A DNA stretch of 6,444 bases, taken from the NCBI GenBank assembly GCA_028715025.1, contig JAQTLG010000101.1:1-6444 (forward strand), written 5' to 3'. The first letter of the stretch is position 1, and every line of letters starts with the position of its first letter. Below, one piece after another: positions 1 to 6,444 of the stretch. Source of the DNA: Dehalococcoidia bacterium. Its GTDB lineage: Bacteria; Chloroflexota; Dehalococcoidia; GIF9; UBA5629. The position numbers and the translations under genes were made by a program. A model generated the notes under the pieces. That model was not told where the DNA came from. It made no database searches and worked only from the letters and a program-made list of their open reading frames with translations.

Positions 1-211
1 TCAGAGGAGCCTGTGCTAAAGGTCCGGCCCGCAGGGGTCGTGCCTGGTTGAGCTTGTCGGCTATGGTCAGCGCCAGGCTGCCGCTTATCTTGGAATCAGG
101 ATCATCGGCGTGAACCGCCGAAGGAACAGCAGAAAACGTGCCAAGAAACAGCGCAAGAAGCAGTAATGCAACTGCTACCTTCCGCATTACAGGATAACTA
201 CTGCCGCGCAC
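1..211 (-). CDS. Exported protein of unknown function, 5' part only
   Basis: The reading frame is open from its start to the left edge, so only the N-terminus is seen (about 62 to 70 residues). From the ATG at 187 the protein begins MRKVAVALLLLALFLGTF, a positively charged start and a hydrophobic core. A likely signal peptidase I site follows at A-V-H-A before DDPDSK, so the product is probably secreted. The mature start (KISGSLALTIADKLNQA) resembles the opening of inhibitor- or prodomain-like regions that precede subtilase-type domains, but too little is present to name a family. The ATG has no good ribosome binding site. An in-frame GTG at 211 adds eight residues and sits 5 nt after GGAAGGG (223-217), so I prefer GTG. 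With that start the gene lies 14 nt after the stop of the upstream gene, which suggests an operon. Existence is fairly sure; function is unknown. Confidence 0.6.
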   Translation of the reverse strand, partial: MRGSSYPVMRKVAVALLLLALFLGTFSAVPSAVHADDPDSKISGSLALTIADKLNQARPLRAGPLAQAPL

Positions 212-225
212 AAATGCCCTTCCAT

Positions 226-696
226 CTATTTATATTCGATCTGGCACTGGGGGACAATTTCCCTTTCAGCCGTATCCAGCCTGACAATATAATCCCTGGC
301 CGCCAGGATTTCCAGCTGCTCGACGGGCATATCCGCAATCAGAAAACCATAGGGGTGGTTGCCTATGGGAGGTATCCAAGAATCCATATGAATATTAATA
401 CCGATCGAGGCCAGGTCCTCCTGCTGCTCCGCAGTTAAGTACTCTTTAACATAGATGAAAATTCGCTGGGTTTTTAAATCCTGCACGTACATTTTCAGTT
501 CCTTCATCAGCTTGAGCCTCTCGTCATCCGGCTCTGCAATCTGCTGTCTGCGCAGTTCAACCTGCTGGAGCAGCATGCCGCTGACCTTATCCATATTAAC
601 CTTATTTTCGGCACAGGAGAGCATTGCCGTTACAGTCACGGCAAGCGGCAACAGTAAAAACAACGGTCCGAACAGCCCGATCTTCATACTTTTCAA
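226..696 (-). CDS. Small exported or lipid-anchored protein with a peptidase-prodomain-like domain
   Basis: This is a 156-residue protein. Residues 5-27 form a hydrophobic signal segment ending AMLSC. Cys28 could be lipidated, but Met at -3 is poor for a lipobox, so plain secretion is also possible. Residues 30-75 are polar, charged and helical. Residues about 78-148 read as a beta-alpha-beta-beta-alpha-beta pattern: RIFIYVK, TAEQQEDLASIG, INIHMDSW, HPYGFLIADMP, VEQLEILAAR, DYIVRLDTAER. This is the layout of inhibitor-I9-like propeptide domains that chaperone and inhibit subtilases. No protease catalytic motif is present, so it would be a free-standing prodomain or inhibitor-like protein (inference). 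The longest frame starts at TTG 696. ATG 687 is an equally plausible start, and neither has a clear Shine-Dalgarno. The next gene, also exported, starts 14 to 38 nt after this stop. Confidence 0.65.
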   Translation of the reverse strand: MKSMKIGLFGPLFLLLPLAVTVTAMLSCAENKVNMDKVSGMLLQQVELRRQQIAEPDDERLKLMKELKMYVQDLKTQRIFIYVKEYLTAEQQEDLASIGINIHMDSWIPPIGNHPYGFLIADMPVEQLEILAARDYIVRLDTAEREIVPQCQIEYK

Positions 697-702
697 AGGC
701 AG

Positions 703-730
703 TTTATTATCGAATTGGGAAACTTGTCAA
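703..730 (-). promoter_or_regulatory. Possible promoter for the exported-protein pair
   Basis: On the minus strand a perfect TTGACA lies at 730-725. Seventeen nt further on is an AT-rich stretch (GATAATAAAC, 711-702) that could hold a -10. The best-looking hexamer, GATAAT at 711-706, is only 13 nt from the -35, which is too short, and the properly spaced hexamer is weak. The site is just upstream of the TTG and ATG starts of the 156-residue protein. I see no other promoter candidate in the 140-nt gap between that gene and the tRNA-like sequence. The gap otherwise holds a 10-bp palindrome, GATAATTATC at 803-812. Confidence 0.3.
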
Positions 731-836
731 TTCTGTAAATGTACGGGGCTTTTGCAGGGATAACCACCCGGCAGACAGGTAACCGGAAAGGTCCGCCTTA
801 TGGATAATTATCAGACCAGTCTTATAGTTTCTAAAC

Positions 837-911
837 TGGTTGATGGGGGTGGATTTGAACCAACGACTTTCGGGTTATGAGCCCGACGAGCTACCACTGC
901 TCCACCCCGCG
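837..911 (-). tRNA. Decayed second copy of initiator tRNA-fMet (CAU), probably a pseudogene
   Basis: This 75-nt sequence aligns without gaps to the intact tRNA-fMet at 5423-5497 and differs at four positions. The D arm, the anticodon arm (GGG/CCC pairs, CAT anticodon at 879-877), the T loop and the encoded ACCA end are kept. Three of the changes break pairing: in the acceptor stem positions 69 and 70 become A and T opposite G4 and C3, and in the T stem position 64 becomes C opposite T50. With the natural 1-72 mismatch of an initiator, three of seven acceptor pairs are lost. No terminator with a T-run follows. A tRNA finder may still report it, but I infer that it is non-functional or at least impaired. 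Like the intact copy, it follows 23S 3'-end sequence after the same spacer. Confidence 0.75.
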
Positions 912-959
912 CGATAAATAGTGATTGATTTCTAATAGCCTTGTGCTCATACTGGTGTA

Positions 960-1048
960 GGTCAAAGACCTCGACCATTAGTACGGCTCAGCTCAACGCA
1001 TTACTGCGCTTACACATATCGTCTATCAAGCAAGTGGTCTACTTGTGG
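960..1048 (-). pseudogene. 23S rRNA 3'-end remnant
   Basis: These 89 nt match the 3' end of the 23S gene at 5546-5634 with only four substitutions (1018, 1019, 1022, 1046) and no gaps. They include the conserved end segment TGTGTAAGCGCAGTAATGCG and the terminal GGTCTTTGACC. Going upstream, similarity stops abruptly at 1048, and the next recognisable sequence is the downstream flank of the solute-binding lipoprotein gene. It cannot make a ribosomal RNA and is a leftover of a duplication or recombination. The 48-nt spacer to the tRNA-like sequence is also conserved, with one change at 914. Confidence 0.9.
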
Positions 1049-1065
1049 ATAGAGACCAGCCGTAA

Positions 1066-1090
1066 GAAAAAATATCACACAGGTGTTGAT
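1066..1090 (-). terminator. Possible weak intrinsic terminator after the solute-binding lipoprotein gene
   Basis: Seven nt after the stop of the lipoprotein gene, the minus strand reads ATCAACACCTGTGTGAT. This can fold as ATCA-CA/TG-TGAT with one bulged A and a 4-nt loop. A run of six T (1072-1067) follows. The stem is short and AT-rich, so it is weak, but its position between the gene and the rRNA remnant is right for a terminator. Confidence 0.4.
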
Positions 1091-1096
1091 CTATGG

Positions 1097-2098
1097 TTAT
1101 TTTTCCCGCGCCTGTTCCCAGAACTCGTTGGTATAGACCGCCTCCGGGAGCAGCGGGCCTTCCAGTACCTTGTAGCGCGAAAGGATGTTTATCATTTGCT
1201 GAACAGTGGTGCGGTCGGTATAACCCATTTCCCGCCAGGGCACCTTCACGAGCCTGGATATCTCTCTCATCATGGAAAGCTGGTGCGACCGCACTGCCGT
1301 TCCGCTTTTGTCATACTTGAGCACAATATCCACCGCTTCTTTGGGATTGTCTATGGCATACTGCCAGCCGCGCAGGCTGGCGCGCAGCACCTGCCCGCAC
1401 AGTGAAGGATTTTGCCCGGCCAGCCATCGGCTGGTAAAAAGGGTATCACCGGGGAAGCCCAGGCCATATAAAACATAATCGATTATGTTCAAGTCATGGA
1501 GACTCATGCCGGCCTCCAGAACCTGGTGGTATTCGTTGTATACCATGGCGGAAGCCACATCCAGGTCTCCATTGAGAAACGGCTGCATGTCAAATCCCTG
1601 GGGCGTTATCTTAACCTTTTCCCTCTGTATCCTCTCCCTCGCCAGGAGCGCACGAAGCTGCGTTTCCCAATTTGTACCCCAGATACCAATCCGTTTGCCA
1701 ACAAAGTCCACGGGACGTTTTATGCCCGAAGATTTTTTCGCGATTAGAAGCAGGCCGTTCATCTGTTGTATCTGGGCAATGCTTACGACCGGCTGGTTTT
1801 TCTGTATGGCGACACTGAGATCGGCCAGGAAAGCCGTCCCGAAGTCGCTCTTCCCGGACGCCACCTCGCCGACCAGGTCCGTATCAGGACCGCCGGGCCT
1901 GATGGTCAGGTCAAGCCCTTCTTCACGGTACCAGCCCTTATCCAGGGCCACGTAATAGCCGGCAAACTGCGCCTGGGTTATCCACTGTAACTGCAAGGAA
2001 ACCGGCTGTAGCACGGGAGCGGGCGCAGACGGCCCGAAAGCGCAACCCGTTACGAATATCAGGCTGATTGCTAAGACCGGTAGGGTGATTTGCTTCAT
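1097..2098 (-). CDS. NMT1/ThiY-type solute-binding lipoprotein
   Basis: This 333-residue protein begins with a lipoprotein signal peptide and the lipobox F-V-T-G-C, so Cys19 should be lipidated and the protein anchored outside the membrane. A Pro/Ala-rich linker (20-33) leads into the NMT1/THI5-like periplasmic-binding fold. The family signature is clear at residues 35-66 (LQLQWITQAQFAGYY, then ALDKGW and EEGLDLTI), as are PGGPD at 68-72 and the lobe-two motif VGKRIGIWG at 133-141. Relatives (ThiY, RibY) bind pyrimidine thiamine precursors, riboflavin or other small organics for ABC import; the ligand here cannot be read from sequence. Length is normal. No permease or ATPase gene lies next to it. 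Its ATG overlaps the TGA of the upstream receptor phosphatase as ATGA, and no good Shine-Dalgarno precedes it, so it is probably translated by coupling. It may serve as a sensory subunit rather than a transporter component (inference). Confidence 0.9.
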   Translation of the reverse strand: MKQITLPVLAISLIFVTGCAFGPSAPAPVLQPVSLQLQWITQAQFAGYYVALDKGWYREEGLDLTIRPGGPDTDLVGEVASGKSDFGTAFLADLSVAIQKNQPVVSIAQIQQMNGLLLIAKKSSGIKRPVDFVGKRIGIWGTNWETQLRALLARERIQREKVKITPQGFDMQPFLNGDLDVASAMVYNEYHQVLEAGMSLHDLNIIDYVLYGLGFPGDTLFTSRWLAGQNPSLCGQVLRASLRGWQYAIDNPKEAVDIVLKYDKSGTAVRSHQLSMMREISRLVKVPWREMGYTDRTTVQQMINILSRYKVLEGPLLPEAVYTNEFWEQAREK

Positions 2099-3771
2099 TT
2101 TATTTTCAATACCATCAGCGTGATATCGTCAAATTGCGGCTGCCCGCGGCTGAATTCAAGCACCGCATCCTTGATCCGCTGTACCATCTCCGCGGCGGGT
2201 AGATGGCGGGTTTCCTCGGCGATCGCCAGCATTCTCTCCTGGCCGAACTGCTCTTCCTTATCATTGATAGCCTCGGTTACGCCGTCGGTGTACAGAACCA
2301 CCACGTCATTGCTGTCAAGGGCGATTTCCTTCTCTTCCAATCTCATATCCGGGACAACGCCCAGGGCAACGCCCCTGGCTTTGAGCATTATCATGTCCTG
2401 GGCGCCCCTGCTGAGCTTAATGGGGGGATTATGGCCGGCGCTCACATAGGTCAGGCTCATCTTGACCGGGTCGAGAACGCCGTAGAACAGGGTAACAAAC
2501 ATGTTCGACCTGTCGTTCTCAGTAATCTGTTCATTGGCCTTGCATATCGTTTCGGAAGCCGTAACCGTATCGGAAACGCTGGCGCGTACCAGCGTTCTGG
2601 ACAGGGCCATAAATAACGCGGCCGGGACTCCTTTTCCTGAGACATCGGCAATCACCAGACCCCATTTATTCAAGCCCACAGGGATGAAGTCATAGAAATC
2701 TCCGCCCACCTCTTTGGCAGGCAAGCTCAAAGCTGCCAGCTCGACACCCTCTATTACCGGAGGGGACTCCGGCAAAAAGCTCTGCTGGATGCCCCTGGCA
2801 ATCTCCAGCTCCTTTTCCACGCGTTCCTTTTCGGCCGTAGTGCGGCGCAGTTCCGTGGTATATCTCCTCAAGTCCGATGACATGCGGTTGAACGAATTGG
2901 CAAGCCCCTCGAGCTCGTCTCCCGAGTGCACCTCCACCCGGTAGTCGAGGTTTCCTTTTCCTATAGCCTCGGAACCTGCTGTGAGGGCCCTGATGGGCGT
3001 TGTTATCATCTGGGAAAGCCAGAGAACTATGACGCAGACCACTACGAGTACCGCCACAAAAAATATAATGAAAAAATTACGGGTATTTTCGATTTTTTCC
3101 TGGATATTGTCGGTGCTTTCGGCGGTACCTACGGCAATCCTGTTTTCCATTAAAACTATCGGCTTGGAAAACTCATCGATATACGTCGTCGCAGCCACTA
3201 TGTAGGGTGTCCCTTCCACAGGGACCATGTACATGAACTTCTCCCTGACTTTTCCATCGGCGTCCTGCCAGTCGTAGTATCCGCTGGAAATCGAGCCGTC
3301 GAGGCTAAGCGCGTAAATCTTCCACCAGGCAGGCAGTTTTTCGCTCCAGTTGTGCAGGTCGTAATTAATCAATTCCGCATTGGGGTGTATCCGCATAATG
3401 CCTGTCTTTTGCTCATACAGGCTGGTGTAGCCGGTTTCCCCGACGGTCTGCAGGCAAATTTTCACAAGCTCGGGGTCTTTATTGAGATCCTGCGGGTCAT
3501 TTACAGGGTGGCTGGCGAGGTAAATGCTAACCTGTCCGGCCACATCCATCGCCTTCTGCTGTATGCTGGATTCGCCAAGCACTTCCAGTATCCTGGTACC
3601 GTCGGCGGCGGCGCTGGCGCCCAGGCTTATGCTGCTTTCCTCCGCATCGCGCCCTATCTCGTTCATTTTGAAAACGGTGAAATAGCCGAGCACGCCCAGG
3701 GATACTATCAATACAAACAGGAAAGAGCCCATGAGCTTGGTGCCGATGCTGAGTCTGAGGCGGAGCTTCAA
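2095..3771 (-). CDS. Membrane receptor with Cache, HAMP and SpoIIE/RsbU-type phosphatase domains
   Basis: This 558-residue protein is a transmembrane sensor with a PPM/SpoIIE serine phosphatase output. Segments in order: TM1 (about 13-34); an outside region (35-231) with a Cache-like part at 113-201, including TGYTSLYEQ, GYYDWQDADG and ATTYIDEF; TM2 (233-253); HAMP (254-306); a coiled coil (306-332) ending in the RsbU-type linker EIARGIQQSFLP; and the phosphatase domain (336-558). Metal-binding acidic residues are visible: D358 in GGDFYD, D376 in ADVSGKG, D496 in LYTDGVTE and D548-D549 in FDDITLMV. All are intact, so it should be active. Such enzymes usually dephosphorylate STAS anti-anti-sigma proteins, but no STAS or RsbW-like gene is in the window. 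The start is TTG at 3771, with GGAGG (3780-3776) 4 nt upstream after the extra A; an in-frame TGA upstream limits extension. The gene has its own promoter and overlaps the lipoprotein gene by 4 bp. Confidence 0.93.
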   Translation of the reverse strand: MKLRLRLSIGTKLMGSFLFVLIVSLGVLGYFTVFKMNEIGRDAEESSISLGASAAADGTRILEVLGESSIQQKAMDVAGQVSIYLASHPVNDPQDLNKDPELVKICLQTVGETGYTSLYEQKTGIMRIHPNAELINYDLHNWSEKLPAWWKIYALSLDGSISSGYYDWQDADGKVREKFMYMVPVEGTPYIVAATTYIDEFSKPIVLMENRIAVGTAESTDNIQEKIENTRNFFIIFFVAVLVVVCVIVLWLSQMITTPIRALTAGSEAIGKGNLDYRVEVHSGDELEGLANSFNRMSSDLRRYTTELRRTTAEKERVEKELEIARGIQQSFLPESPPVIEGVELAALSLPAKEVGGDFYDFIPVGLNKWGLVIADVSGKGVPAALFMALSRTLVRASVSDTVTASETICKANEQITENDRSNMFVTLFYGVLDPVKMSLTYVSAGHNPPIKLSRGAQDMIMLKARGVALGVVPDMRLEEKEIALDSNDVVVLYTDGVTEAINDKEEQFGQERMLAIAEETRHLPAAEMVQRIKDAVLEFSRGQPQFDDITLMVLKIK

Positions 3772-3797
3772 CAGTCCTCCCCGGAGCCGGTTTTCAT
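3768..3797 (-). CDS. Possible nine-codon leader ORF overlapping the phosphatase start
   Basis: An ATG at 3797 opens a nine-codon frame (MKTGSGEDC) that ends in TGA at 3770-3768. That stop overlaps the TTG start of the receptor phosphatase (TTGA), and the ribosome binding site GGGGAGG lies inside the mini-ORF. The ATG is 7 nt past the proposed -10, so the transcript might begin at or next to this codon. It could be chance in a short leader. If translated, it would couple the two starts. Confidence 0.25.
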   Translation of the reverse strand: MKTGSGEDC

Positions 3798-3803
3798 GGC
3801 ACT

Positions 3804-3832
3804 AACATATCATGCCGTAGCCAGAGCGTCAA
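3804..3832 (-). promoter_or_regulatory. Sigma70-type promoter for the receptor phosphatase-lipoprotein pair
   Basis: The minus strand shows TTGACG (3832-3827), exactly 17 nt, then TATGTT (3809-3804), with a TG dinucleotide one base before the -10 (extended -10). The expected transcription start is near 3797, giving a leader of about 26 nt before the TTG start codon. This is the best promoter in the window, and it separates this pair from the nitroreductase unit. Confidence 0.7.
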
Positions 3833-3891
3833 CAGGATTTTCGAAATGTCCACGTATAAGTTTGGTCAGTGCGTAAATACTGGTTCGTTGG

Positions 3892-3931
3892 TATCGCCGG
3901 GCAACCATTTAAGCTATCGATCCGGGCAGCC
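3892..3931. repeat. Pair of short direct repeats upstream of the phosphatase promoter
   Basis: On the plus strand TATCGCCGGGCAACC (3892-3906) recurs as TATCGATCCGGGCAGCC (3915-3931), with two extra bases in the middle and one change. The copies start 23 bp apart, about two helical turns, and lie roughly 60 to 100 bp upstream of the -35 box. This could be a regulator binding site. The rest of the 226-nt gap shows no gene. Confidence 0.3.
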
Positions 3932-3997
3932 GTCCCTCATCCATATCACTCTGTCGACGTATTTTTCGTCTCAGGACTTTATACTTGTACAACTTTT

Positions 3998-4450
3998 TTA
4001 TGAGGTTGGGCGTTTAGCTCTGATCACGGCTTCGATTTCATCCAGGTGCATCTTACGGTGTACAGACCTGTCCAAGGCGTGTATATCTCCTGAAGCCTCC
4101 ATCGCTGCTATTAAATCGGGAGAGGCTTCCTCCAGTTCACGATCGATAGCCTCAGCCATACGTATTGACATGCTGGCTGCCTTTCGCGGGGGAATTGCTG
4201 ATAAAAACGGAACCAGCGCATCATTGAAAACATCGGTATCAACGGGTGATGGCGTGACGCCGTCTTTCTTCCATTTCCGGACTAGGACCAGCCGCCGCTC
4301 ATCCCAGAATGCTACATGCGCCAGGGCTACCGCCACCGTCCACCCTTCAGCATTAAGAGCGAGCGCTAGCTCCGCATCGGTAATCTTATCCACGAGGCTG
4401 CGGAGCCTTTCTCGCGCCCTGGCGTTCTCCGCAACAAACTGTCTATTCAT
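3998..4450 (-). CDS. DinB-fold (DinB/YfiT-like) protein
   Basis: This 150-residue protein fits a DinB-like four-helix bundle: helix 1 (3-21), helix 2 with WTVAVALAHVAFWDERR (37-53), a middle helix near 88-118 and a last helix (127-145) with HRKMHLDEIE. His45, His131 and His135 are spaced like the metal-binding histidines of the family, so metal binding is likely. Family members include thiol transferases, maleylpyruvate isomerase-type enzymes and many stress-linked proteins of unknown role; the reaction here cannot be assigned. The ATG at 4450 has an excellent ribosome binding site, AAGGAGGT (4461-4454), 3 nt upstream. It starts 18 nt after the stop of the ferredoxin-nitroreductase gene, so the two are probably co-transcribed. 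No clear terminator follows the stop. Confidence 0.85.
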   Translation of the reverse strand: MNRQFVAENARARERLRSLVDKITDAELALALNAEGWTVAVALAHVAFWDERRLVLVRKWKKDGVTPSPVDTDVFNDALVPFLSAIPPRKAASMSIRMAEAIDRELEEASPDLIAAMEASGDIHALDRSVHRKMHLDEIEAVIRAKRPTS

Positions 4451-4468
4451 GCAACCTCCTTTATCCCT

Positions 4469-5299
4469 TTACCTCCAGATGATCCTGGGGACTTTGCGAG
4501 CAGGTATTCTATGGTACTTGAACTTGTTATATCCCAGCATCACACAGCCATAAGCCGTATGGCCTTCCGGCAGCGCCAGGACCTCTTGAACCGGAGGGAA
4601 GAGGTTGGCCATAAAGTAAACATATCCAGCCCAGCAGGTAGCCAGGCCCAGTCCGTTGGCCGCCAGGTCCAGGAAGCTCAGGGCGTTTGCGCTGTCAATG
4701 GCTGCGACAAGCGCATTCGGGTTGTCTTTGCTGGCATGGGTAACAATCAATACCGGGGCGCCGCGCAAGAATGCATCATGGTGCAGTTTTTGCCTTTCCA
4801 GCTTCTCCTCCATGTTGGCCTCTGCGGCCTGTTTCGGCATATTCTGGATAACCCACCTCATCCAGTCGATACCCACCTCTTCAATACGGTCCAGCTCTTT
4901 CTTATTATCTATTACGAGCCATTCCACCTCTTGAGTGTTATGCCCTGTCGGCGCGTAGCGGGCATCCTCTATCAGGCGGGTGATTACTTCGCGCGGTACC
5001 GGCTTATTCTTGAAGGCCCTTGCTGAGCGTCTGCTTTTTAAAAGCTGCTCGACCTGTTCAGAGGTGATCTTAAGTCCATCCTGTATCTTGGGTGAAAGTC
5101 CCAGGGGCGAGTCCCGGTGGCTCAGGCTTCCTTTAGGACAGACCGCGACGCAATGCCCGCACCCGTTGCAGGCAGCTTCCACCTGTGCTGCTATTTCAGG
5201 GAATCCTCCATCCGGTAAAGTAATAATGCGGCGGGGACATTCAGCCGCGCAGATGCCGCATTTGTTGCACGTTTTTTGATTGATTTCAATAATGGACAT
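4469..5299 (-). CDS. Ferredoxin-nitroreductase fusion flavoprotein
   Basis: This 276-residue protein has two parts. Residues 1-60 form a 2[4Fe-4S] ferredoxin domain with C11-x2-C14-x2-C17-x3-C21 and C44-x2-C47-x2-C50-x3-C54. Residues about 78-276 are a nitroreductase domain with the FMN-contact motif SRRSAR (89-94), APTGHNTQ (116-123) and the later GLGLATCWAGY (216-226) and LPEGHTAYGCVMLGY (243-257). The clusters probably pass electrons to the FMN for reduction of an organic or nitro substrate in the cytoplasm, which suits an organism using ferredoxin rather than only NAD(P)H. The architecture is well known in anaerobes and archaea, and the substrate is unknown. The ATG at 5299 is the first possible start because an in-frame TAA lies 9 nt upstream. 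It lacks a Shine-Dalgarno in the usual place. It is the first gene of a two-gene unit with its own promoter. Confidence 0.93.
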   Translation of the reverse strand: MSIIEINQKTCNKCGICAAECPRRIITLPDGGFPEIAAQVEAACNGCGHCVAVCPKGSLSHRDSPLGLSPKIQDGLKITSEQVEQLLKSRRSARAFKNKPVPREVITRLIEDARYAPTGHNTQEVEWLVIDNKKELDRIEEVGIDWMRWVIQNMPKQAAEANMEEKLERQKLHHDAFLRGAPVLIVTHASKDNPNALVAAIDSANALSFLDLAANGLGLATCWAGYVYFMANLFPPVQEVLALPEGHTAYGCVMLGYNKFKYHRIPARKVPRIIWR

Positions 5300-5304
5300 A
5301 TCGG

Positions 5305-5318
5305 AAGGTTAGAACCTT
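5305..5318. promoter_or_regulatory. Palindrome in the leader of the ferredoxin-nitroreductase gene
   Basis: AAGGTTAGAACCTT is a 6-bp inverted repeat around AG, lying 6 to 19 nt before the start codon and at the expected transcription start. It could be an operator or a small hairpin at the 5' end of the message. The only purine-rich GG run in the leader lies inside it and is too far from the ATG (about 15 nt) for a normal ribosome binding site. Confidence 0.35.
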
Positions 5319-5325
5319 GTATATT

Positions 5326-5354
5326 AAGTTACTCCCGTCATGCTGTGTTGTCAA
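5326..5354 (-). promoter_or_regulatory. Promoter for the ferredoxin-nitroreductase and DinB unit
   Basis: The minus strand has TTGACA (5354-5349), a 17-nt spacer and TAACTT (5331-5326). The -35 is perfect and the -10 is moderate. The predicted start near 5319 gives a leader of about 20 nt. The promoter begins 25 nt after the tRNA terminator, so this unit is transcribed separately from the rRNA. Confidence 0.55.
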
Positions 5355-5378
5355 TAGTATATTACTTCTATTAGAAAC

Positions 5379-5409
5379 GAAAAAGCCGGTTTCATGAGAA
5401 ACCGGCTTT
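5379..5409 (-). terminator. Intrinsic terminator after tRNA-fMet
   Basis: A perfect 12-bp stem (AAAGCCGGTTTC with GAAACCGGCTTT, 5382-5393 and 5398-5409) closes a 4-nt loop. On the minus strand it is followed by further T residues, giving CTTTTTCGTTT. It lies 13 nt after the tRNA CCA end and should end the 23S-tRNA transcript. The left, decayed copy of the tRNA has no such hairpin. Confidence 0.88.
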
Positions 5410-5422
5410 CTTAATCTTCTTT

Positions 5423-6444
<1,022 letters not shown>

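Larger units (their letters stand above)
837..1048. repeat. 212-bp direct repeat, left copy (rRNA tail plus tRNA)
   Basis: This is the left member of a pair of direct repeats at a constant offset of 4586 bp. By hand alignment it matches 5423-5634 at 203 of 212 positions, about 96 percent, with no indel. Differences are at 843, 844, 849, 868, 914, 1018, 1019, 1022 and 1046. The left boundary falls exactly at the CCA end of the tRNA: bases outward of it do not match. The right boundary is inside 23S. Confidence 0.93.

Noticed and set aside
697..836. Hairpin ACCAGT/ACTGGT and palindrome GATAATTATC after the tRNA-like copy, considered as a terminator
   Set aside because: The stem is short with a 14-nt loop and no T-run follows on the minus strand, so termination cannot be supported.
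941..1405. Plus-strand open frame of 154 codons beginning over the 23S remnant
   Set aside because: Its first 37 residues are nearly the same as the frame opening at 5527 because both read the antisense of 23S rRNA, and the rest is antisense to the lipoprotein gene.
3352..3876. Plus-strand 174-codon open frame opposite the receptor phosphatase
   Set aside because: It is antisense to a well-supported gene with intact motifs, and the product shows no recognisable domain.
3846..4553. Plus-strand 235-codon open frame
   Set aside because: It is antisense to the DinB gene and the end of the nitroreductase gene; composition is Ser/Arg-rich without any domain, and no ribosome binding site is seen.

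Overview
The window is bacterial. It carries the 3' third of a 23S rRNA gene, a bacterial-type initiator tRNA with encoded CCA, and lipoprotein-type signal peptides. Base composition looks near half G+C by eye. Every gene I can support lies on the minus strand. The 23S gene has no 5S gene after it, and the genes are a Cache-HAMP-SpoIIE receptor, an NMT1/ThiY-type binding lipoprotein and a ferredoxin-nitroreductase. These hint at an anaerobic or environmental lineage such as Chloroflexota (Dehalococcoidia-like), but that is only a guess from gene content.

Reading in the direction of transcription (right to left): the 23S rRNA 3' part (6444-5546) is followed after about 48 nt by an intact initiator tRNA-fMet (5497-5423) and a strong hairpin terminator (5409-5379). 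A new promoter then drives a two-gene unit: a protein with an N-terminal 2[4Fe-4S] ferredoxin domain and a nitroreductase domain (5299-4469), and a DinB-fold protein (4450-3998). A 226-nt gap holds a good sigma70-type promoter with an extended -10. It drives a second unit: a membrane receptor with a SpoIIE/RsbU-type phosphatase output (3771-2095), overlapping by 4 bp a solute-binding lipoprotein of the ThiY/NMT1 type (2098-1097).

Directly after that lipoprotein gene comes a second, truncated and decayed copy of the rRNA tail: 89 nt of 23S 3' end plus a tRNA-fMet-like sequence (1048-837). By hand alignment it matches the intact copy at 203 of 212 positions with no gap. The four metabolic and signalling genes are therefore bracketed by 212-bp direct repeats made of rRNA/tRNA sequence. 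Beyond the left repeat are two exported-protein genes spaced like an operon: a small protein with a protease-prodomain-like fold (696-226) and the start of another exported protein running off the left edge (211-1).

The two most interesting points are the translationally coupled receptor phosphatase and orphan binding lipoprotein, which have no permease or ATPase beside them, and the 4.4-kb gene block held between direct repeats of an rRNA/initiator-tRNA junction.
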